Part shown: positions 16,067 to 24,675 of the stretch, piece after piece
Numbering within the stretch: position 1 is the first letter of the stretch
How the letters are laid out: every line of letters starts with the position of its first letter
Program-made: the position numbers and the translations under genes
Notes under the pieces: model-generated
Database searches by the model: none
What the model saw: only the letters and a program-made list of their open reading frames with translations
Told to the model about the DNA's origin: nothing
DNA from: Bacteroidota bacterium
Lineage (GTDB): Bacteria; Bacteroidota; Bacteroidia; Flavobacteriales_D; Crocinitomicaceae
NCBI GenBank assembly: GCA_006226425.1
Contig: SBGX01000020.1
Coordinates: 1 to 64,000, forward strand
Direction: 5' to 3'
Length of the DNA stretch: 64,000 bases

Positions 16067-16711
16067 ATGACCAAACAGGAAAAAGCAGACTACATCATTG
16101 AAGAACTGGAAAAACTATACCCGGAAACACCTGTTCCCCTCGATCATCAGGATGCCTATACCCTCCTTGTTGCCGTTTTACTCTCCGCCCAGTGTACGGA
16201 TGTCCGAGTCAATCAAATCACCCCCCTCCTTTTTGCCAGAGCAACCAGTCCGCAGGAAATGATCCTACTGGAAGTGGATGAAATCAGGGATATTATCCGT
16301 CCTTGTGGACTTTCCCCCCGAAAATCAAAAGCCATTTGGGAATTGTCTGATATCCTGATCCGAAAGTATCAGGGAGAGGTTCCGGCAGACTTTGAACTGC
16401 TCGAAGAACTTCCGGGTGTTGGACATAAGACAGCATCAGTTGTTATGTCCCAGGCTTTCGGAGTGCCTGCTTTCCCGGTCGACACCCATATTCACCGCCT
16501 TCTGACGCGTTGGGGAATCACCAATGGAAAGAACGTCGTTCAAACGGAAAAAGATGCCAAGCGCATTTTTCCTCGAGAGAAATGGAATAAGCTTCACTTG
16601 CAAATCATCTTTTACGGAAGGGAATATTCTCCGGCCCGATCACCAAAACGAGAAAAGGATTTTATTACTCGAACGATCGGAACTAAAAAGGCGCTAGCGG
16701 AACTTCAGTAA
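16067..16711 (+). CDS. nth: Endonuclease III-type DNA glycosylase lacking Fe-S cysteines
   Basis: Removes oxidised pyrimidines in base excision repair. The 214-residue protein has the helix-hairpin-helix motif LPGVGHKTASVV with catalytic Lys121, and the catalytic Asp139 in VDTHIHRL. The start at 16067 (MTKQEKADYIIEELEKLYPE) matches family N-termini; a far longer upstream frame is a shadow. Oddly, the C-terminal [4Fe-4S] loop of typical endonuclease III is absent: the only cysteines are Cys43 and Cys80, and the C-terminal segment (GREYSPARSPKREKDFITRT) has none. The fold's catalytic residues are intact, so activity is likely. It ends 7 bases from the convergent histidine kinase gene. Confidence 0.92.
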   Translation: MTKQEKADYIIEELEKLYPETPVPLDHQDAYTLLVAVLLSAQCTDVRVNQITPLLFARATSPQEMILLEVDEIRDIIRPCGLSPRKSKAIWELSDILIRKYQGEVPADFELLEELPGVGHKTASVVMSQAFGVPAFPVDTHIHRLLTRWGITNGKNVVQTEKDAKRIFPREKWNKLHLQIIFYGREYSPARSPKREKDFITRTIGTKKALAELQ

Positions 16712-16718
16712 AGTGAAT

Positions 16719-18590
16719 TTAACAGGAAAACTGAACACAGACAAAACACCCCTTCCCTGCTTGACTTTCTAACTCAACACTTCCCTGCAACAGATCGGTT
16801 CGTGTCCGAATATTTTTCCAGCCAATTCCGCCAGACTGTTCAGCAGGATCAAAGCCCTTACCGTTGTCCTCCATCACAAACAATAGGCGATCACCCCGCT
16901 TATACAGCTGCATCTTCACAAAATCAGCCTGAGCATGCTTTATGACATTCTGAATCAATTCCTGTATAATCCGATAAAGATTGGTTCTCACGAGGGGTGG
17001 AATGATCAAACCTGGCTCTAAATTAGACTCAAACTCATAACGTATCCCCTGTTTCCCAAAAGTATTGATCAGATTTTCCTCAATGGCTTCCTCCAGGCTT
17101 ACTTTCTCCAAAAGTTCCGGGGTATATAAATGTGACAATCTACGAACCTCTTCATAAATCCCTTCCAGTCTTTTGATTGATTTACTCCATGCTTCCGGTT
17201 CACTCTCCTCTTCCCCAATCAGATGGAGCTGTTCCAGACGTAAAGCACTTAATGACTGACAAACTCCGTCATGCAGATCTCTCCCTATTCGTTCCCGCTC
17301 CTGTTCCTGTGCATTAATTACTGATTGAATGCCCAGTTTACGCTCTTGTGCCAATGAACGCTGAAAACGCAATTCACTTCGGTTTCTCCTCGACCGGGAA
17401 TAAAAGAAAATTCCCAATCCTCCAACGACCAGCAATCCGAACAACAGGATGAGCCAAAATCGTTTCCGTTCGTCCTTCAATTGCAATTCTGCGGACTTCC
17501 GTCTTTCTGACTGTAAGTGAAGTTTTTCTCTTGCCAACTCAAGGTCCTTTGCTTCCATTTCAAAGCGCAATTGGTTTGTTGCATAGGTATTGGCTGCTTC
17601 TAGCTTAAATACCGAATCTCTAACTTTTTCATGTTCCTCATAATACCTACGCATTCCTTCAGGATCTTTCATGTGATATGCGATGGAGGCCAACAAAGAA
17701 GTACTTCTTGACAAACCGTCCATGATTCCGGTCTGCTGATAAAAACGATAAGCTGATTCCGCATATTTTTTCGCTAGAGCCGGCTGACCATTCTCTATAT
17801 AATAGGTCCCCAGTTTTATGTCTAAAAAGGCCCTGCTTGCCTCCTTTTTCAGTGTATATAATTCATCTGACTTCAAATAATAGTTGAGCGCTTCCTTCTT
17901 ATCTTTTCTGACATTGTAATACACGTCTCCCATGAGCGCATAAGCATGGGCAAGCACAAGTGAATCTCCTAGCTTCTGCAGGATTTTTTCGCTCTTCTCG
18001 AAATAGAGCAATGCAGAGTCTGCCTTGTTGCGTTGTGTATAATGAACTCCTAAACTTTTATAGGTCTTTGACAACACCGAAAGATCGCCGCACTCTTCAG
18101 CCTTATTAACTACCTTTTTTAGCTGACGAGCAAAGGCCGTTTCATTCTTTAAATAACTCTGCATGATCGCCATGCTGTGCAAAAAGGTCAATTGCCGGGA
18201 GCAGTCGTCTCCATGTTCAATGTAGCGATAAGCTCTTCGGTAATAATCATGTGCCCGATTATAATCTCCCATCCCGAAACGGAGCCAGGCCAGCTTGATA
18301 AAAGAACGAAGCACACGAATGGTATCATTTTGATGCAAGGCACGATCCAGCGACAGTCGATAATTGATTAGGGCATTGTTCCGATCGGTGAGCTGGTCAT
18401 AAAGAAGGGCACGGTACCAAAGGATGGAGTCCCGGTTCCAATCAGCTTCAATTTGTTTTAGGGAATCCAGATACCTTTGCGGTTCTGACTTCATTTTGGA
18501 CTCATAAAACTGATACTTTTTTTGCCCTATGGCAGTTAGTCCCATGAAGCAAAGCAAAAAGAGCCCGAAAAGTACTTTTATTCCCTTCAT
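16719..18590 (-). CDS. TPR-containing NarL-type sensor histidine kinase
   Basis: A 623-residue membrane sensor. The signal or first hydrophobic segment is at residues 4-22. TPR-like helical repeats fill about 30-330 (for example ADSALLYFEKSEKILQKLGD) and form the periplasmic sensing part. A coiled coil runs 335-375 and a transmembrane helix about 378-397. The HisKA_3 dimerisation domain has phosphoacceptor His440 in ERIGRDLHDGVCQ. The HATPase domain has the N box ELIQNVIKHA and G boxes DNGKGFD and GGIGWKNIRTR. It follows its likely partner response regulator by 51 bases in one operon. The signal sensed is unknown. Confidence 0.92.
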   Translation of the reverse strand: MKGIKVLFGLFLLCFMGLTAIGQKKYQFYESKMKSEPQRYLDSLKQIEADWNRDSILWYRALLYDQLTDRNNALINYRLSLDRALHQNDTIRVLRSFIKLAWLRFGMGDYNRAHDYYRRAYRYIEHGDDCSRQLTFLHSMAIMQSYLKNETAFARQLKKVVNKAEECGDLSVLSKTYKSLGVHYTQRNKADSALLYFEKSEKILQKLGDSLVLAHAYALMGDVYYNVRKDKKEALNYYLKSDELYTLKKEASRAFLDIKLGTYYIENGQPALAKKYAESAYRFYQQTGIMDGLSRSTSLLASIAYHMKDPEGMRRYYEEHEKVRDSVFKLEAANTYATNQLRFEMEAKDLELAREKLHLQSERRKSAELQLKDERKRFWLILLFGLLVVGGLGIFFYSRSRRNRSELRFQRSLAQERKLGIQSVINAQEQERERIGRDLHDGVCQSLSALRLEQLHLIGEEESEPEAWSKSIKRLEGIYEEVRRLSHLYTPELLEKVSLEEAIEENLINTFGKQGIRYEFESNLEPGLIIPPLVRTNLYRIIQELIQNVIKHAQADFVKMQLYKRGDRLLFVMEDNGKGFDPAEQSGGIGWKNIRTRTDLLQGSVELESQAGKGCFVCVQFSC

Positions 18591-18641
18591 TGTTCAAAGA
18601 TAAAATTCCCTTTTGCTTTTGGTCTAAGCGAATGTACGTAG

Positions 18642-19298
18642 CTATAAACCAGCCTTTAGAGCAAACTTGATCAAATCAACTGTGTTGTGAATATCCAACT
18701 TTTGCATTAAATTGTTCCGGTGCGTATCAACCGTTCTACGGCTAATTTCCAATTCCTCCGCAATTTTTTGATTTGAATTTCCGTCCACAATGTATTTCAG
18801 GATTTCCTGCTCGCGATCTGTCAATAATTGAATTCTCAGCGCTCCCTGTTCATCTTTTCCGATCATCTCAGCTGCATCTGGCGGATCTTCCTGGAGTGTC
18901 AATTCCCCGGAAAAATAGCTTTTCCCTTCCACTACCAAATCAATCGCTTCGCATATCTCTTCCGGATCGGAACGCTTAAGCAAATAGGCTGCAGCCCCCA
19001 ATCGCATGGCCCTCGAAACAATTGATTTCTCTTCATGAACACTCAAAACCAACACTTTTATATCCGGGAATTCTATCTTCAATTGTTTGAGCAAATCAAG
19101 CCCGTTCATTCCGGGCATGTTGATATCCATAATCAGCACATCCACGGAAACCACTTTCAGATAATTCATCAGCTGATCAGCCTGATTTGCCTCTACTACA
19201 AAGCGAAATCGCTTCTGCTTTTCCAATAATTTTTTGATCCCATCTACAATTAACTGATGATCATCAACGATTGCGATTCTGACAAGTGCTTCAGCCAT
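18642..19298 (-). CDS. LuxR/NarL-family response regulator
   Basis: A 218-residue transcription factor. The receiver domain (residues 6-125) has the acidic pair Asp12-Asp13, phosphoacceptor Asp58 in MDINMPG, and Lys at the KRSDPEE position. The C-terminal LuxR-type helix-turn-helix (about 155-215) reads LTDREQEILKYIVDGNSNQK and TVDTHRNNLMQKL. It is the first gene of a two-gene operon with the TPR histidine kinase and is presumably phosphorylated by it. Target genes are not evident; no obvious operator repeats were seen nearby. Confidence 0.95.
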   Translation of the reverse strand: MAEALVRIAIVDDHQLIVDGIKKLLEKQKRFRFVVEANQADQLMNYLKVVSVDVLIMDINMPGMNGLDLLKQLKIEFPDIKVLVLSVHEEKSIVSRAMRLGAAAYLLKRSDPEEICEAIDLVVEGKSYFSGELTLQEDPPDAAEMIGKDEQGALRIQLLTDREQEILKYIVDGNSNQKIAEELEISRRTVDTHRNNLMQKLDIHNTVDLIKFALKAGL

Positions 19299-19378
19299 CC
19301 TTTAATATTAATTATTTTCATCCAACCACACGCATTTTTATGAGCGTCATTTTACTTTTTTACAAAGATTTCATTTTG

Positions 19379-19386
19379 TACATTTG
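19379..19386 (+). promoter_or_regulatory. Probable -7 box for speD-speE
   Basis: TACATTTG matches the TAnnTTTG element, 27 bases before the speD-speE ATG. No TTG is found at the usual distance upstream, so support is partial. Confidence 0.45.
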
Positions 19387-19413
19387 ACCCAACATTTTTA
19401 GTTCAATTAAGGT

Positions 19414-20694
19414 ATGAGTACGGCTTTAGGAAACCACATTTTAGTAGAGTTCATGGGATGCGACCCGCACATTATGAACGATGTCTCTTCAATCGAGCGC
19501 GACATGGTCGGTGCAGCTCAAGTAGCAGGCGCAACAGTCATTAATTCGACTTTCCATCATTTCTCTCCCTATGGAGTTTCTGGTGTGGTCGTGATTCAGG
19601 AAAGTCATTTGGCTATTCATACCTGGCCAGAATACGGTTATGCTGCTGTTGATCTTTTCACCTGTGGAGAGATGAACGCCTGGATTTCCTTCGATCATTT
19701 AAAAGAAAAATTCGGTGCCAAGCAATATTCTGCCATCGAAATGAAACGTGGAGCTACTCAATTGTTGACCCGTACTGATTTTGATCTCTCCAGCATGCGA
19801 GAGAAAGCAGGAGAATGGAGAAATCCAGAAATGTATACGCGAAACGTTTGGTTCACGGATAAAGATGAAGATCAGGCACTTTCCCTCCGTTTTACCGGAG
19901 AGGTTTTTCACGACGTTCAAAGTCCATTCCAACGAGTTCGCATCCTGGAATCATACAAATACGGTAAGATGCTGGCCCTCGATGACATGGTCATGACCAC
20001 TGAAAATGATGAATTCCATTATCACGAAATGATCAGCCATCCTTCCCTGATTTCCAATCCCTCTATCAAAAATGTTTTGGTGATCGGTGGTGGTGACGGA
20101 GGAACAATCCGTGAGGTACTTCGCCATGAGCAGATTGAAAAGGTCACCATGGTTGAAATTGATGGGGAAGTGATCGATGCCTGTAAGAAGCATCTACCAA
20201 CAATTGCCGCCGCCTTCAATCATCCGAAACTGGAACTTATTGTTGGTGATGGAATCGCCTTCGTTGAAAATGCGACAGACGCTGCTTATGACCTGATCAT
20301 TATCGATGGATCCGATCCGGTTGGTCCTGCGGAAGGACTATTCTCCGTAAGTTTCTATAAGAACTGTCACCGGGCCCTGAAAGAAAAAGGGATTTTGGTG
20401 GCACAGGGAGAATCCCCCAAATTCAATGGTAAGGCCTTTGCCGAACTTAACTTCACGTTGCAAGGGATTTTCGGGAAGGAAAAAGCTCCGGTTTCCTTGT
20501 TCTACGTCCCGACCTACCCAACTGGTATGTGGTCTTTCCAATACGGAATCAAGGGCGACCTGAACATTCTAAGCATTGAAGATGAGTCAAAAGCCGAACA
20601 GTTTGTTTCTGCTCAGGGTCTCAGATATTACAACACGGAAATTCACCGGGCCAGTTTTGCTACCCCGAATTTCGTTAAGGAAATGCTTCGTTGA
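19414..20694 (+). CDS. Fused S-adenosylmethionine decarboxylase / spermidine synthase
   Basis: A 426-residue two-domain enzyme. Residues 1-125 are a prokaryotic SpeD: the pro-enzyme self-cleaves between Glu63 and Ser64 in [17 protein letters not shown] to form the pyruvoyl cofactor, and the TCGE motif (about 83-86) follows. Residues about 140-426 are a SpeE spermidine synthase: [15 protein letters not shown] is the decarboxy-SAM binding loop and [17 protein letters not shown] holds the catalytic Asp. Together they would turn SAM into decarboxy-SAM and transfer the aminopropyl group to putrescine. Such fusions are known in Bacteroidota. The stop overlaps the start of the downstream agmatinase-like gene (TGATG), so the two are translationally coupled. 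Confidence 0.93.
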   Translation: MSTALGNHILVEFMGCDPHIMNDVSSIERDMVGAAQVAGATVINSTFHHFSPYGVSGVVVIQESHLAIHTWPEYGYAAVDLFTCGEMNAWISFDHLKEKFGAKQYSAIEMKRGATQLLTRTDFDLSSMREKAGEWRNPEMYTRNVWFTDKDEDQALSLRFTGEVFHDVQSPFQRVRILESYKYGKMLALDDMVMTTENDEFHYHEMISHPSLISNPSIKNVLVIGGGDGGTIREVLRHEQIEKVTMVEIDGEVIDACKKHLPTIAAAFNHPKLELIVGDGIAFVENATDAAYDLIIIDGSDPVGPAEGLFSVSFYKNCHRALKEKGILVAQGESPKFNGKAFAELNFTLQGIFGKEKAPVSLFYVPTYPTGMWSFQYGIKGDLNILSIEDESKAEQFVSAQGLRYYNTEIHRASFATPNFVKEMLR

Positions 20695-21737
20695 TGAAGC
20701 CCGAATTTGACCCGAATGATATCGGGATTGCCAATGGGAATATCTTTGGATTTCCCGTTTCGGAAGAGGAAGCCAAGATTGTAATTATTCCGGTCCCCTG
20801 GGATGCAACAGCATCGTATGGTAAAGGAACTAGCGACGGACCTCAAGCCATTTTGCAGGCTTCTACCCAACTCGATTTTTTCCATCCGGAACTTCCCAAG
20901 GCTTATGAAACAGCGGTCTTCATGACTCCTATTTCAGAAGAATGGAAAGAAATCAATGAAGCACTATGTCTCGAAGTCGTTCCTTATCTGGATTATCTGG
21001 AGCAGGGAGGAAAATTAAGCGACTCGAAAGAATACCAAGGCCTCATTGGACGAGTTTCCGAGGCCCAAAATGCATTAAAAGAACACCTGAAGGAGCGAGC
21101 CCTCGAATTAATTGATCGGCAACAAATTCCCGCAGTATTAGGTGGGGAGCACAGCACCATCCTGGGAAATATCCAGGCCATCAATGAACGCTACGAGCAT
21201 TTTGGAATTCTACAGATTGATGCTCACGCAGACCTGCGCGATGCGTACGAAGGTTTTGAGCAGTCTCACGCCAGCATCATGTTCAATGTTCTAAAGAGCT
21301 GCCAGAATATGAGACAACTTGTACAAGTTGGAATACGGGATATTTGTGATGCTGAATATGAACTGACGGAAGAATCTACCCGAATTTCCTGTTTTTTTGA
21401 TTGGGACCTTAAAAAGGCCGGATACGAAGGAAAAAGCTGGGACCATTTATGTGACCAAATCCTGGAACGACTTCCGGAACACGTATACCTCTCTTTCGAT
21501 ATTGATGGATTGAGACCAGAATTGTGTCCCAACACCGGAACTCCTGTTCCAGGTGGTTTTCAGCTGGAAGAAGTCAGCTTTTTGCTGTTTAAATTGGTTC
21601 ATTCGGGGAGAAAAATCATTGGTTTTGACCTCAACGAAGTAGCCCCGGATCCAAATTCCGAATGGGATGCTAATGTTGGTGCACGGGCGCTTTGGGAACT
21701 GGTTTGCGCAGCTGAACTAAGCCGAAGAAAAGCCTAG
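20694..21737 (+). CDS. Agmatinase/arginase-family ureohydrolase
   Basis: A 347-residue Mn-dependent hydrolase. Metal ligands are all present: His153 in GGEHS, Asp176/His178/Asp180 in DAHAD, and Asp269/Asp271 in SFDIDG. The N-terminal PWDATASYGKGTSDGP loop resembles agmatinases. Its overlap with speD-speE suggests the substrate is agmatine, giving the putrescine that the upstream enzyme consumes; arginase or formimidoylglutamase activity cannot be excluded. No arginine decarboxylase is in this window. The start is the ATG sharing its A with the upstream TGA. It converges on the next gene with a 4-base overlap. Confidence 0.87.
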   Translation: MKPEFDPNDIGIANGNIFGFPVSEEEAKIVIIPVPWDATASYGKGTSDGPQAILQASTQLDFFHPELPKAYETAVFMTPISEEWKEINEALCLEVVPYLDYLEQGGKLSDSKEYQGLIGRVSEAQNALKEHLKERALELIDRQQIPAVLGGEHSTILGNIQAINERYEHFGILQIDAHADLRDAYEGFEQSHASIMFNVLKSCQNMRQLVQVGIRDICDAEYELTEESTRISCFFDWDLKKAGYEGKSWDHLCDQILERLPEHVYLSFDIDGLRPELCPNTGTPVPGGFQLEEVSFLLFKLVHSGRKIIGFDLNEVAPDPNSEWDANVGARALWELVCAAELSRRKA

Positions 21738-22288
21738 TTATTATTCATAAAACTCATATCTCCGCGCTTCATAGAGTGATAAATCCGGCTTAAATAAGCC
21801 AGACAAATCCGCATGGCATCGAAAGACTCTTCGGTTTCAGATGAAATTTCCTGCTTTTTGATACGAAGCAATAGTTTCATATACATGGCATGAAACATCA
21901 CCTCGATGTTGTTCTTTTCCTTCAAATTGGATTTCTCACGGAACATGGCAATATGCTCTTCCGCTCGTTCACACAACTCCCTATACTTTTGATCGTTAGC
22001 GATATTAAGCAGCGTATTGTGGAGGTATGACAGTTCTACCAGAATTTCATTCAATTGATGTAAGTGACCTTTCTCCGTCAGTTTCTCCCGTTTCATTTGA
22101 GCGAGGAGTTCCGCATACCAGGCTCTATTCGCTTCTAAAAAGGAATCATCGGCCAATTGAGGACGCACATAATGTTCTATCAAGGCATCCAAATCAAACT
22201 GAAAGGAGCGAATTAAATCTTCGGTCTGATACATGTAAATCATGTATTCAGCAATATTCTCCTGCTTCTTGTCTTCCGCCCAAATCAT
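21734..22288 (-). CDS. DUF4924-like conserved protein
   Basis: A 184-residue helical, soluble protein. The N-terminus (NIAEYMIYMYQTEDLIRSFQFDLD) and the later RICLAYLSRIYHSMKRGDM segment match my recollection of the Bacteroidota-only DUF4924 family, whose function is unknown. It lies 9 bases downstream of the Skp-like gene in the same operon. No catalytic motif is seen. Confidence 0.7.
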   Translation of the reverse strand: MIWAEDKKQENIAEYMIYMYQTEDLIRSFQFDLDALIEHYVRPQLADDSFLEANRAWYAELLAQMKREKLTEKGHLHQLNEILVELSYLHNTLLNIANDQKYRELCERAEEHIAMFREKSNLKEKNNIEVMFHAMYMKLLLRIKKQEISSETEESFDAMRICLAYLSRIYHSMKRGDMSFMNNN

Positions 22289-22297
22289 CGATTCCGA

Positions 22298-22921
22298 TTA
22301 TTTCTTCCCCTTCAGGTCCTTGTCTATTTTTTCCTGGTACTGATTCAGGAATTCAATGAATTCATTGGTCACATCCATTGAGGGACTCATGAAGTTGATT
22401 TGTCCTCCTTCCCCATTGATCAACAGCACATCTATTTGATTCTCTTCACAATACTCTTTTCCGGCAGCCTGAACTCTTTTATTGAGGACATCAAAAGCTT
22501 TGAAAGTGCTTTCTTCCAGTCTTACTCCTTCTGTCTGCTGATATTCCAACAAGGTCGCCTGACGACTCTGTGCTTCCTGCTGAACATGCATAATTTCATT
22601 GTCCGAGAGCTGGCCGCTTTTCATGCGTTGCTCATTGGTCACCACGTAATCCTCGAGTGATTTTTGCTTTCGGGCCAATTCACTTTGGAAACGCTCCTGT
22701 TTTTTACGAACATCTGCTTCTACCTCCACATACTTTTTGTAATGCAGTTTCAAGCTATCAAGATGGTAGAATGCCAGTTTCATTCCCCCTTTTACCACCG
22801 GTACTCGCGCAGTTGTGTCCTTTTTTGTCGTGCTTGCATCACTACTTTCTTTTTCTTTCGATGAACAGGAAACCGCCACCATTGCCACGCTGATTATCAG
22901 CCAATAAAATTTATTCTTCAT
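22298..22921 (-). CDS. Skp/OmpH-like periplasmic lipoprotein
   Basis: A 207-residue lipoprotein: the signal MKNKFYWLIISVAMVAVSC places the lipid-modified Cys at 19. After a Ser/Thr/Lys-rich linker, a beta strand (KLAFYHLDSLKLHYKKY) leads into long coiled-coil helices (about 75-150), and a final beta segment (IDVLLINGEGG) follows. This layout is that of Skp/OmpH chaperones, which hold unfolded outer-membrane proteins in the periplasm. A lipid anchor is unusual for Skp itself. The start ATG at 22921 overlaps the end of the upstream gene by 11 bases; a start 19 codons upstream would place charged residues before the signal. Confidence 0.82.
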   Translation of the reverse strand: MKNKFYWLIISVAMVAVSCSSKEKESSDASTTKKDTTARVPVVKGGMKLAFYHLDSLKLHYKKYVEVEADVRKKQERFQSELARKQKSLEDYVVTNEQRMKSGQLSDNEIMHVQQEAQSRQATLLEYQQTEGVRLEESTFKAFDVLNKRVQAAGKEYCEENQIDVLLINGEGGQINFMSPSMDVTNEFIEFLNQYQEKIDKDLKGKK

Positions 22922-23171
22922 TTTCCTCAATATGCTTATTCTTAAATGCTTCTTCCCAATCCGACCGCATCGAAACAAAGCGATCCAGACTGTTATTCAG
23001 GAGTTCGCGATTCACCATTGATTTGATTTCCTCCAGCCCCATGACATCCGTTTCCGAAATTTTGAAGACCTGCTCAAATTGTCCCAGTTCGATCTTTACA
23101 ATATACCTAGCATTATAATGAAAGACCTGAATCTTGTATCTACTATGTGGTATATCCGCGACTACTCTCAC
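22911..23171 (-). CDS. Small conserved hypothetical protein with GTG start
   Basis: An 86-residue acidic protein beginning MRVVADIPHSRYKIQVFHYN, with a beta-rich first half (YIVKIELGQFEQVFKI) and a helical C-terminus. I recall similar small proteins in Flavobacteriales with the same 'ADIP' start, but no function. The GTG start at 23171 sits inside a perfect anti-16S match, AAGGAGGTGA, so the site is too close to act as a normal Shine-Dalgarno for that GTG. A consensus promoter is 15 bases upstream. It heads the operon with the Skp-like and DUF4924-like genes. Confidence 0.7.
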   Translation of the reverse strand: MRVVADIPHSRYKIQVFHYNARYIVKIELGQFEQVFKISETDVMGLEEIKSMVNRELLNNSLDRFVSMRSDWEEAFKNKHIEENEE

Positions 23172-23185
23172 CTCCTTTTTAGGGC

Positions 23186-23212
23186 CAAAATTAGCCAGAA
23201 TTATCGAAACAA
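23186..23212 (-). promoter_or_regulatory. Promoter of the 23171 operon
   Basis: On the minus strand TTG (23210-23212), a 16-base spacer and TAATTTTG (23186-23193). It overlaps the T tail of the siaC-like terminator, so one transcript ends where the next begins. Confidence 0.5.
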
Positions 23213-23238
23213 AAAAACCACCTTCTCAGGTGGTTTTC
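23211..23238 (-). terminator. Terminator of the SiaC-like gene
   Basis: AAACCACCT (23215-23223) pairs with AGGTGGTTT (23228-23236) around a TCTC loop. The minus-strand 3' end is a run of seven T. About 22 bases past the stop. Confidence 0.85.
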
Positions 23239-23259
23239 AAATGCTCTCGATTGGGACTT

Positions 23260-23658
23260 TTACATGGCGTAAGCCATATCCAAATCATTATATTCCTTAA
23301 ACTCAAATGGCACTTTTACCATAAAAGCGTAATCCTGACCTACTTCATACATGTCTTCATCCGCTTTTCGATAATACCATTCTACTCGTGCTTCAAACCC
23401 ACGCTCAACAATCTCGTTCAATTTATACAATAAAAACAATATCCGTTTTGAAGAGGAGATATTGAAATATTCCAAATCAATTTTAAAAACGGTTGTTTGG
23501 CTCGGATCTTCTGCGTACTTGTCAAACCAAGCTAAAGCATCCCCCCAAAATGGCTCCGGATTGTCCGGGATTGCTCTACCTTTAATTTCCATTTCCCCTC
23601 CGGCCTGAAAGTTTATTGCCGGTGTTTGCAGGGTTGCCTCACGTACGAAATCTACCAT
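23260..23658 (-). CDS. SiaC-like regulatory phosphoprotein (DUF1987)
   Basis: A 132-residue soluble protein. DUF1987/SiaC proteins are STAS-like partner-switch regulators; in Pseudomonas aeruginosa SiaC is phosphorylated by SiaB and dephosphorylated by SiaA. Visible matches are the N-terminal ATLQTPAINFQAG, the central DLEYFNISSSKRILFLLYKL with a Ser-rich phospho-site region, and the VEWYYRKADEDMYEVGQDYA end. The start is the ATG at 23658; a GTG two codons upstream is also possible. No SiaA phosphatase or SiaD cyclase is in the window; a SiaB-like gene lies at 40663-41268. It follows the GlcNAc-kinase-like gene. Confidence 0.85.
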   Translation of the reverse strand: MVDFVREATLQTPAINFQAGGEMEIKGRAIPDNPEPFWGDALAWFDKYAEDPSQTTVFKIDLEYFNISSSKRILFLLYKLNEIVERGFEARVEWYYRKADEDMYEVGQDYAFMVKVPFEFKEYNDLDMAYAM

Positions 23659-23783
23659 TCTCACTTAGTTATTCAATCCTACTCGCAAGTTGCAAAAAAA
23701 AAATGAAACGCAAAGACTCTGCCCCGAACAATCTGCAAATTATTTAGATGAATCAGGATTTTTAACAAATCAATCAATGGATT

Positions 23784-24629
23784 TCATAAATTAAGACTTT
23801 TCCAATCCAAAAAGTCAACAATCAACTCTATCGGTTCAGCAACAAACTCCTCCACTTCCAAATTGACTTCTTCCAAAAGTTGTTTGATTTTTCCGGACTG
23901 TGCTACAGCATAGGAACCCACAAAATAGCCTGTTTTAAGATCCTCTGAATGGTGCTTCAAACAACTTTCCTGAAAGGCTTTTAAGTTCTCCAGGTGGATT
24001 TCCTCGATGAATTCTTTCTCCTGACAATTCTGACTTTGAACAGCCAATTGCCCTAACTCATACTTCATACTGGAATGCGACAATGCTGCTAACAATGATT
24101 CTCTGGACGGATACTTTTCTTCCATCCACTTGTACAGGCTCCCGGGTAGTAAGCCATCCAGATATTTCCGAACCAGTATTCTTCCAAATCCATAGGCACT
24201 CCCCTCATCACCGAACAGGTGGCCATATCCTCCTAACTGACGAAGCATTTTCCCCTGATCATATTCCTGATAAACGGACCCGGTTCCCAAAATCGCCAGG
24301 TATCCTCGCTTCTTCCCCAAAGCTGCCTGAGCAATTCCCTGCACGTCTGAAGACATCTCCTTCACGCGAAAACCAATTCCTTCCAAATGATGCTTCAAAG
24401 AAGCACAATGATTTTCATTCCCAAGTCCCGCTCCATAGAGATACACTTCCGGACCTCCTTCTATGCCACTTTGTTTCCAGTATTCCGAGCTTTGTCCCCA
24501 GAAATCATCTGACCAATACGCCGGATGATAGGACGGCCCTTGAAACTGTCGCCTCCTCCCTTCCCGGTCAACGTGACACCAGGTGGTCCCGCTACCTCCG
24601 CTATCTCCAATAAGTGCATTTCTTAGCAT
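23784..24629 (-). CDS. BadF/BadG-family ATPase, probable N-acetylglucosamine kinase
   Basis: A 281-residue ASKHA-fold sugar kinase. The phosphate-1 loop GDSGGSGTTW is at residues 8-17, a phosphate-2-like motif GTGSVYQEYD at about 116, and GGYGHLFGDEGSAYGFG follows at about 133, which is characteristic of eukaryote-like N-acetylglucosamine kinases. It would phosphorylate amino sugars recovered from peptidoglycan or chitin. The start MLRNALIGDSGG fits the family. It is divergent from the small Hanks kinase by 46 bases and has the siaC-like gene 120 bases downstream. Confidence 0.85.
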   Translation of the reverse strand: MLRNALIGDSGGSGTTWCHVDREGRRRQFQGPSYHPAYWSDDFWGQSSEYWKQSGIEGGPEVYLYGAGLGNENHCASLKHHLEGIGFRVKEMSSDVQGIAQAALGKKRGYLAILGTGSVYQEYDQGKMLRQLGGYGHLFGDEGSAYGFGRILVRKYLDGLLPGSLYKWMEEKYPSRESLLAALSHSSMKYELGQLAVQSQNCQEKEFIEEIHLENLKAFQESCLKHHSEDLKTGYFVGSYAVAQSGKIKQLLEEVNLEVEEFVAEPIELIVDFLDWKSLNL

Positions 24630-24675
24630 GAAGGCAAATTACTATTTTTTTTAATTTTAGATTTCGGTTTTGGAC

